A stretch of DNA of 64,000 nucleotides from Secundilactobacillus silagei JCM 19001 (GTDB lineage Bacteria; Bacillota; Bacilli; Lactobacillales; Lactobacillaceae): contig NZ_BCMG01000009.1 of the NCBI RefSeq assembly GCF_002217945.1, positions 1 to 64,000 of the forward strand, in the 5' to 3' direction. Numbering within the stretch: position 1 is the stretch's first letter; each line of letters begins with the position of its first letter. The notes under the pieces are model-generated. The model saw nothing but the letters and a program-made list of their open reading frames with translations. It was not told where the DNA came from and did not search any database. The position numbers and the translations under genes were made by a program. Of this stretch, positions 58,859 to 64,000 are shown piece by piece.

Positions 58859-60091
58859 TTAAGGCTGGGCGTATTCATTGCCACGCAGCGCTTCAGTTGC
58901 ACCGGCTTTTTGGGCTTGGGCTTTTGTTTCTTTCGTATAATTGTGTGGATTCTTAACGCGCGTATAGTATTTATTGGATTCAGATACGTATACGTGACCA
59001 GCTGGTGCAACGTGCCATTTGCCAGACGTTGTTGCCTGCGAATGGGTCGTTGAACCTTGATAGCCCTGATTAGAATTAGTTGTGTTGTGGCGCTGATAAG
59101 GCGTTGTTTGTGATCGGTGGTAAGGCTTGGCATTGGTCGTGACATTGCTGTAGTTAATTTTGATACCTTCAGCATCGTTAATGACGGCAATTTCAGTATT
59201 AATAACGCCATCAGACGATTTAATATCAACCAGTGAACCGCGTGGAATACTCTCGTTACCCTTGTAAATGGGTGTGGTCTGATAGTCGACTGTCTGGTGG
59301 GTACCAGGATGTTCAGACCAGTAATTTTCAACGGTTTCTTCCCCGTAGCGCATGCCGCCGTCCTGATCAGCACCGACGTTTTGGGGCCGCGTGCCAGTAG
59401 TAAAATTATTGACAGAAGTATATGATTTTCTCCCTAAAAGGCTATCACCAATGGAGTGGCTACGGTTCCATAAATAACCATGATAGGTCCGACCGGTAGC
59501 TGCGTACGAAATGGCAACGATTGGGTTCGGACTTGGCCAGGCATAGGGCTCTAAAGGATCACCTTGACGGCCACCTCGTGAAGAAGCGTATTCCTGATAG
59601 GTGAGCTTTGCGCGGGCAGCGGCTGGGCGTTGTTCGGCGTCAGCAGCAAAGTGGGTATTGCCAGTTCCCAGAGTTTTAAAACCAGTGAGATGCGCTTTGC
59701 CAACGTGCCAATAATAGTTGCCGTTGGGGCCGGCAGATTCGTTATCCGTGTAGCGCACGAGTTGATTCAAAACGCTAGTGTGGCCTTGATGGTTCGACTG
59801 AGCGCTCTTTTTCGTTGAACTTGGTTTAGAACGATGAGTGGCGTGGGCGTGCGAACTAGAACTAACCGCTGAACTGGAATCTTTCAGTTCAGCTTTACTG
59901 CTGGATTGCTCGTTAGCAGTTTTAGTTGCTGAGTGACTACCAGAAATACCGCCAATCACGAAGGCTAGAACAAATAAAATGATGGCGCTCCAACCTAATC
60001 GTTTAGTGGGCAAGTGTTTAAAGCGGCGGATGCCCCAATAGCCAAATAGAATAATACTGATAAGCAGCAAGATAATGCCGAGTGAAGACAT
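58859..60091 (-). CDS. Membrane-anchored DNA/RNA non-specific endonuclease, EndA-like
   Basis: A 410-residue protein with two N-terminal hydrophobic helices (LGIILLLISIILFGYW and GWSAIILFVLAFVIGGI), a Ser/His/Lys-rich spacer, and a beta-beta-alpha-metal nuclease domain. The active-site region reads GYLWNRSHSIGDSLLG, where the RxH of the DRGH motif is kept as NRSH, followed by NNFTTGTRPQNVGADQDGG and GMRYGEETVENYW, which carry the metal-ligand Asn and supporting Glu. A Gln/Thr/Ser-rich C-terminal segment ends in VYVSESNKYYTRV. AAGGAGG lies 7 bases before the ATG at 60091. EndA-type enzymes degrade DNA at the surface during uptake or for nutrition. Which role applies is unknown. Confidence 0.85.
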   Translation of the reverse strand: MSSLGIILLLISIILFGYWGIRRFKHLPTKRLGWSAIILFVLAFVIGGISGSHSATKTANEQSSSKAELKDSSSAVSSSSHAHATHRSKPSSTKKSAQSNHQGHTSVLNQLVRYTDNESAGPNGNYYWHVGKAHLTGFKTLGTGNTHFAADAEQRPAAARAKLTYQEYASSRGGRQGDPLEPYAWPSPNPIVAISYAATGRTYHGYLWNRSHSIGDSLLGRKSYTSVNNFTTGTRPQNVGADQDGGMRYGEETVENYWSEHPGTHQTVDYQTTPIYKGNESIPRGSLVDIKSSDGVINTEIAVINDAEGIKINYSNVTTNAKPYHRSQTTPYQRHNTTNSNQGYQGSTTHSQATTSGKWHVAPAGHVYVSESNKYYTRVKNPHNYTKETKAQAQKAGATEALRGNEYAQP

Positions 60092-60350
60092 GGATGAATC
60101 CTCCTTATATAAAATAAATAATGGATAAGTAATCAATATGCTTACTCCAATATAGCAAGTCTGACGAGGCTTTACCAATTATAAACTAATATCATTTTAG
60201 GTATTGTACGGAAAAGGGTGGTTGTTTGCCAAAAGAGTTTAACTGATCAGACTTATTAAATAAACTGATTGAATGATGAGGCTCAGAAAACAGCAGCTCT
60301 GGTCAATTTGTTTTATAATGAAGCTGGATTAAAAGAGAGGTGGGTTGCTG

Positions 60351-60674
60351 ATGGCACCAATTAAACCGATTCAAGACACAACTTATGCGGCGGAGACCCG
60401 TCACGGATTAGTACTGGTTGATTTTCGTTCGGATTGGTGTCCACCATGCACCGCTGTTGATCAGGTACTGACCCATCTCGCAACTGCGACTGAATTGGCC
60501 CAACAAGTGAAGTTCACGTCCATCACGGTTAACCAGCAGCCACTGATTGCTGAAGCACTGGGTGTTCAAAGTACCCCAACGGTCATCTTGAAGAAGGATG
60601 GTCAGATCGTAGATGCGGTGATCGGTGCCCGTTCGGTAACGGTATTTGAGGCGTTGATCAGGAAACATTTATAA
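60351..60674 (+). CDS. Thioredoxin-family protein with WCPPC site
   Basis: A 107-residue cytoplasmic thioredoxin. The redox site reads SDWCPPCTAVD, with Pro-Pro in place of the usual Gly-Pro, which should shift its reduction potential; the cis-Pro is in QSTPTVILKKDGQ. It starts at ATG 60351 after GAGGTGG; TTG at 60345 overlaps this site. It is a single gene with a hairpin terminator. It is likely an accessory thioredoxin rather than the principal TrxA, since the residues around the site diverge (VDFRSDWCPPC). Confidence 0.88.
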   Translation: MAPIKPIQDTTYAAETRHGLVLVDFRSDWCPPCTAVDQVLTHLATATELAQQVKFTSITVNQQPLIAEALGVQSTPTVILKKDGQIVDAVIGARSVTVFEALIRKHL

Positions 60675-60686
60675 ATCAAGTAAAAA

Positions 60687-60728
60687 AATAGAAGCTAACT
60701 CCCGGTTTTAAGGAAGTTAGCTTCTATT
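60687..60728. terminator. Terminator between trx and degV group
   Basis: A stem of about 17 bp with one mismatch (AAATAGAAGCTAACT with its complement) between convergent genes. Confidence 0.75.
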
Positions 60729-60742
60729 TGCTGTGTTACAGG

Positions 60743-60937
60743 TTAATGTTTTAACCGCGGTAAAATTTGTTTTTGAATAAAGGTTAATAATTGCTGATAC
60801 TCATCTTTATTTTTGGGCGTTGGCAATTGTGAGAAGTCGAAGTCCGGCTGGTTTAGATCACGGTTGAGTGCCGCAATGAAATCGTGTCGGGAAAGGTACT
60901 TAGTATCACCCTTGCCGCCAATGGAGAAAATATTCAT
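60743..60937 (-). CDS. 64-residue protein coupled to degV
   Basis: A short charged protein, MNIFSIGGKGDTKYLSRHDF to a C-terminal LPRLKH, with a proline-rich middle (QLPTPKNKDE) and a final helix (QQLLTFIQKQILP). I do not recognise a family. AGAAGG lies 7 bases before the ATG, and the degV stop is 14 bases upstream, so the two form one operon ended by the 60687-60728 hairpin. A link to fatty-acid or lipid handling is suggested only by degV. Confidence 0.6.
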   Translation of the reverse strand: MNIFSIGGKGDTKYLSRHDFIAALNRDLNQPDFDFSQLPTPKNKDEYQQLLTFIQKQILPRLKH

Positions 60938-60951
60938 CCGCTGACCTTCTT

Positions 60952-61827
60952 TCAGTTAGATACTGGCCACTGTTCCCAATCATAATCCCAAAGTAACGCC
61001 ATGGTACCGGCACCAACGTGGACGCCGATGACTGGGCCAATTTCACTATGGGCGATTTTAATCTGGGGGAAGCGCTTTTCCAGATCAGCAGACCAGTCTT
61101 CTTGCAGCTGCTGGTTGTTGGCGTCGATAATGGTGAGACGCAAGGGGTAGTCGGCTTGATCATAGGCCGCCTGCAGTTTTTGCTTAATTCGCTGATAAGC
61201 GCGCCGCATGGTACGTTCCTTTTCAATGGCGACGATTTGGGCCTGGTCATTGAACGTTAAAATGGGTTTGATCCGTAATAAACCGCCGACAATACTAGAA
61301 GCGTTCGATAAGCGTCCCGTGCGAACTAAGTGAGACAGGTCATCGACCACGAAGTAGGCATCGATCGTGTCTCGTAAATGAGTCAGGGCACGCATGATCT
61401 CTTCTGGTGAACGGCCAGCTTCAACGAGCTTGGCAGCTAACATCACGAGGTCGGCTTCACCAGCCGATGCGATCCGGGAATCAAAGGGATACACTTTGAT
61501 ATTTTTAACGTTCGGTAAATAATTAACGAGGTTACTGTAAAAAGTGGTGATTCCCGAAGACAAGTGAATACTGATGACGGCATCATAATCTTCAGCAGCT
61601 AACTGATCGTACATGGTCTGCATCTGGCCTAGGGTGACTTGCGTCGTTGTTGGCATCTGCGGGTCAGTTTTTAAGCGCTGGTAGAATTCACTCGTCGTAA
61701 TTTCAACGTTATCTAAATAAGTCTGCTGACCAAAAATAACGGTGATAGGTACCACGTGAATATTATGATCCGTTATCTGTTTCGGGGTTAAATAACTGGC
61801 TGAGTCAGTCACAACAGCAATTTTCAT
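60952..61827 (-). CDS. DegV-family fatty-acid-binding protein
   Basis: A 291-residue DegV/FakB-fold protein that binds a fatty acid and in FakA-dependent systems presents it for phosphorylation. The N-terminal KIAVVTDSASYLT and the SIHLSSGITTFYSN loop hold the conserved ligand-contacting Ser and Thr; the second domain has DLSHLVRTGRLSNASSIVGGLLRIKPIL, the DegV signature. The ATG at 61827 has GAAGGAG 8-9 bases upstream. Its promoter is at 61865-61893. Whether it is a true FakB cannot be shown without FakA nearby. Confidence 0.92.
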   Translation of the reverse strand: MKIAVVTDSASYLTPKQITDHNIHVVPITVIFGQQTYLDNVEITTSEFYQRLKTDPQMPTTTQVTLGQMQTMYDQLAAEDYDAVISIHLSSGITTFYSNLVNYLPNVKNIKVYPFDSRIASAGEADLVMLAAKLVEAGRSPEEIMRALTHLRDTIDAYFVVDDLSHLVRTGRLSNASSIVGGLLRIKPILTFNDQAQIVAIEKERTMRRAYQRIKQKLQAAYDQADYPLRLTIIDANNQQLQEDWSADLEKRFPQIKIAHSEIGPVIGVHVGAGTMALLWDYDWEQWPVSN

Positions 61828-61864
61828 TGGTTCAGGCTCCTTCGAAATTATTAAATCGGTTATG

Positions 61865-61893
61865 AGCATATCAAAGACGGATTAAGTTGGCAA
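61865..61893 (-). promoter_or_regulatory. degV promoter
   Basis: Minus-strand TTGCCA, a 17-base spacer and TATGCT, about 38 bases before the start. Confidence 0.6.
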
Positions 61894-61918
61894 TCATATC
61901 GGGTACAATTTAAAAAAT

Positions 61919-62830
61919 TTATAAGCGATGGTGCATCTTGAAAATCAGCAGTAGCCAGATGATTAAACCAACGGATAGGCCGATCACCATGATCCAGGCA
62001 CTGTTAAAGTTTGCGAACGGCAGCTTGACGTTCATCCCGAAGAAGCCGGTAACGATGGTCGGAACAGCCATGGTCAGAGACCAGATCGTTAAAAACTTCA
62101 TCGTATCGTTTAAGTTGTTATTAATGATACTGTCAAAGGTATCCGTAATCCGGTTGACCACCTGTTCTTCATTTTCAATCATATGTAAAACTTGGTCGGA
62201 TTCAATGGCAACATCTTCCAGCATATCGTTTTCATCACTGGAATTATTGACGCCAAAATAAGTTCGCGGGATCCGCGTGAACAGATCGTTATTGGATTCC
62301 ACACCACTATTGAAAAAGGTCAGGGTCTGGCCCAAATAAGAGAGGGCCACTAAGTTGGAATTCTTAGCATCCTTATTAAGCATCTTATCAAGTTGATTTC
62401 GCTGCTTAGTCACAAATTTAACGATCGGAATGTAACTGTCGATCAGGTCAAACATCGATTCCAAAATAAACGCCGAAGCGGAAGTCGTTTCAGCGTCTTG
62501 AGCCGTTTTTTGAAAGGCTTCACTGACAAAATTCAAGCGGCTTTCGTTAAAGGTAAAGAGTACGCCCTGGTGAATTAAAAAGCCCACTGGCCGGGTGATA
62601 TAGCGCGGTGCCTGGGTGTTTTTTAGCTGGTAGGGGACTAGGACGATCATCAGTTGTTGATTGTTGGCCGGATCGTAAACGTAATTGGCGGTTTCATCCT
62701 TATCAGTGACGTAAGTAATGATATCGTCGGTGATGCCGTAATCAGCCATCAGTGTCCGTTCTTCGGTTTCAGTTAAGGCCGTTGTTTCAACCCAATCAAA
62801 GCCATTTAAATGTTTGGTTGGTTTAATCAT
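61919..62830 (-). CDS. corA: CorA-family magnesium transporter
   Basis: A 303-residue pentameric magnesium or cobalt channel. The long N-terminal cytoplasmic domain is alpha/beta then helical, and two C-terminal transmembrane helices hold the selectivity loop: the first ends FFGMNVKLPFA with the GMN signature and the second is WIMVIGLSVGLIIWLLLIF. The C-terminus KMHHRL is short and basic. AGGGAG lies 6-8 bases before the ATG. No terminator hairpin is seen after its stop, so some transcription may continue into degV. Confidence 0.94.
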   Translation of the reverse strand: MIKPTKHLNGFDWVETTALTETEERTLMADYGITDDIITYVTDKDETANYVYDPANNQQLMIVLVPYQLKNTQAPRYITRPVGFLIHQGVLFTFNESRLNFVSEAFQKTAQDAETTSASAFILESMFDLIDSYIPIVKFVTKQRNQLDKMLNKDAKNSNLVALSYLGQTLTFFNSGVESNNDLFTRIPRTYFGVNNSSDENDMLEDVAIESDQVLHMIENEEQVVNRITDTFDSIINNNLNDTMKFLTIWSLTMAVPTIVTGFFGMNVKLPFANFNSAWIMVIGLSVGLIIWLLLIFKMHHRL

Positions 62831-63117
62831 GAATAAACTCCCTTTTTAAACGTTTAATTTAAAAGCGGTTATGCTTCAAGAATACTATTTCCACGGGTAA
62901 AAGCAAGCACTAAGGAAAGTCAGACAATGATGAAAATAAAACCAGAATTTGGTAAAAATTAGGCGTGATTTGGTTGACTTTTTTATAAAAATCCAGTAAC
63001 ATGTTCTTTTTAAAGAGCGGAATAGCCCTGTCTTCTGTTGCTCGCAGGTTAAATATGATATGATATATCTAATAGTGAGTTAGCGGGTTATAGAAAAATC
63101 ATTGGGAGGTGATTACC

Positions 63118-63438
63118 GTGCTAAATCTAACTAAACAGTACTTAAAGAGCCGACATTATCGGTATGAAAAATCATACATTCGGCCACTGATGACTCCTGA
63201 AAGTGTCTATGTCTTTAAATTTGGTCGGGAGGCTTTGAATAATCGGGTAATCATCCGATACAGTCATACGTGGACTGGTCGTCGAAAGATTAACGAGATT
63301 GACCTTCGGCTGCACAAACAAAAGCATCCACGAATCTTCCGAAGTGAAAAAGATTTACTAAACTATCTGGAGTCGCGTTTACCACGACGAGAAGAAGAAG
63401 AAAAAGAACATCAGACTGATGAGGAGAACGCTAAGTAA
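63118..63438 (+). CDS. Unknown basic protein upstream of prmA
   Basis: A 106-residue, strongly basic, soluble protein (LNLTKQYLKSRHYRYEKSYIRP, RRKINEIDLRLHKQKH) with an acidic tail EEEEKEHQTDEEN. I do not recognise a family. The start is GTG at 63118, 8 bases after GGGAGG; an earlier GTG at 63109 overlaps it. A terminator follows, so it is separate from prmA. The basic surface suggests nucleic-acid contact, but this is only a guess. Confidence 0.68.
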   Translation: MLNLTKQYLKSRHYRYEKSYIRPLMTPESVYVFKFGREALNNRVIIRYSHTWTGRRKINEIDLRLHKQKHPRIFRSEKDLLNYLESRLPRREEEEKEHQTDEENAK

Positions 63439-63457
63439 CTTTGGCGTTCTTTTTTTG
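63425..63457 (+). terminator. Terminator after the unknown basic gene
   Basis: AGAACGC/GCGTTCT stem that includes the stop codon, then TTTTTTT. Confidence 0.8.
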
Positions 63458-63494
63458 GAAATTTATTTTTTGAGGAATACGGAGGGCGATAAGT

Positions 63495-64000
63495 ATGAAT
63501 TGGACCGCAGTGACAGTAACAACGACCAATGAAGCAGTGGAAGCTGTTAGTAATATTTTGATGGAACACGGGGCTTCTGGTGTGCAGATCGATGATGAAA
63601 AGGATTATGAGCAGCTTAGTCAGGTTGACTGGGGTAAAAAGGGCGAGATCTTAAACGTGGATGAAATTCCCCACGTTAAAAACGGGGCGAAAATTACCGC
63701 TTACTTTCCAGCCACGATTTTTGTGCCGGAAATCATCCCCGCAATCAAACACCAAGTTGAAGGATTAAAGGCCTTTGGCTTAGCCGTGGCACCGGCCGAA
63801 GTGACCACGGATAAAGTTGACGAAACGAACTGGGCAACCGAATGGCAAAAATACTACCATCCCGTGCAAGTCACCCGCTTTTTGACCGTGGTCCCAAGCT
63901 GGGAGGATTATCAGCCGAAAACGAAGGACGAACGGATCATCAGACTGGATCCCGGAATGGCCTTTGGTACCGGGACCCATCCAACGACTAAGTTATCAAT
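63495..64000 (+). CDS. prmA: Ribosomal protein L11 methyltransferase, 5-prime part
   Basis: An open frame from ATG 63495 to the window edge, 168 complete codons, truncated by the window. It begins [20 protein letters not shown], the PrmA N-terminal ferredoxin-like substrate-binding domain, and reaches [18 protein letters not shown], the motif at the start of the SAM-binding domain. The enzyme trimethylates Lys and the N-terminus of L11. GGAGGG precedes the ATG by 7-8 bases. Confidence 0.93.
   Translation, partial: MNWTAVTVTTTNEAVEAVSNILMEHGASGVQIDDEKDYEQLSQVDWGKKGEILNVDEIPHVKNGAKITAYFPATIFVPEIIPAIKHQVEGLKAFGLAVAPAEVTTDKVDETNWATEWQKYYHPVQVTRFLTVVPSWEDYQPKTKDERIIRLDPGMAFGTGTHPTTKLS

Noticed and set aside
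60108-60136. Promoter for the EndA-like gene
   Set aside because: TTGATT-N17-TTTATA fits on the minus strand, but the transcript would begin within the ribosome site, leaving no usable leader.

Overview
The window is a chromosomal stretch of a low-to-mid GC Firmicute, best read as a member of the Lactobacillaceae. The evidence is the sucCDSUB-type sulfur order sufC-sufD-sufS-sufU-sufB, mevalonate-pathway HMG-CoA synthase, a fermentative D-lactate dehydrogenase beside pyruvate oxidase, the PolC-type polymerase, the hrcA-grpE-dnaK-dnaJ order with a CIRCE element, and strong AGGAGG ribosome sites with frequent TTG and GTG starts. I cannot fix genus or species from sequence alone. No rRNA, tRNA, insertion sequence, prophage or CRISPR array is seen.

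Region 1 (1-6 kb) is accessory: a GNAT acetyltransferase, a small secreted protein, a universal stress protein, a DUF805 membrane protein with a 53-residue zinc-ribbon partner, a GH25 lysozyme, an HPr-like protein that has lost the phosphorylated histidine, an unknown gene and mvaS. Region 2 (6-14.3 kb) holds lexA with an SOS box, the divergent ynzC-yneF genes, a heterodimeric ABC exporter, plsC, a tRNA-methyltransferase-like gene with a GIY-YIG partner, and D-lactate dehydrogenase. Region 3 (14.3-29.7 kb) is metabolic: amidohydrolase with a TetR regulator, pyruvate oxidase, the Feo iron uptake genes with a small Cys-rich membrane partner, the SUF iron-sulfur operon followed by a giant hairpin and 88-bp tandem repeats, a sugar O-acetyltransferase under a likely cre site, a multicopper oxidase with a divergent Met-rich small membrane protein, and a HAD phosphatase.

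Region 4 (29.7-57.6 kb) is a nearly unbroken core block for translation, envelope, replication and chaperones: rpsB, tsf, pyrH, frr, uppS, cdsA, rseP, proS, polC, rimP, nusA, ylxR, ylxQ, infB, rbfA, truB, ribF, hrcA, grpE, dnaK, dnaJ, lepA. It carries RNA-based control candidates: a stem ahead of rpsB, overlapping hairpins between rpsB and tsf, a roughly 350-nt structured leader ahead of pyrH, and an intrinsic terminator in the rimP-nusA leader. Region 5 (57.6-64 kb) is a small AT-rich accessory island (secreted His/Tyr-rich protein, unknown gene, EndA-like membrane nuclease), then a thioredoxin, degV with a small partner, corA, an unknown gene and the start of prmA, which runs off the window.

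Taken together, iron uptake (Feo) feeds the adjacent SUF cluster, pyruvate flows to D-lactate or acetyl phosphate through the neighbouring ldhD and pox genes, and the core block couples ribosome supply, cell-envelope lipid carriers and protein quality control. The best candidates for something undescribed are the histidine-less HPr paralogue, the pyrH leader RNA and the repeat/hairpin element after sufB.
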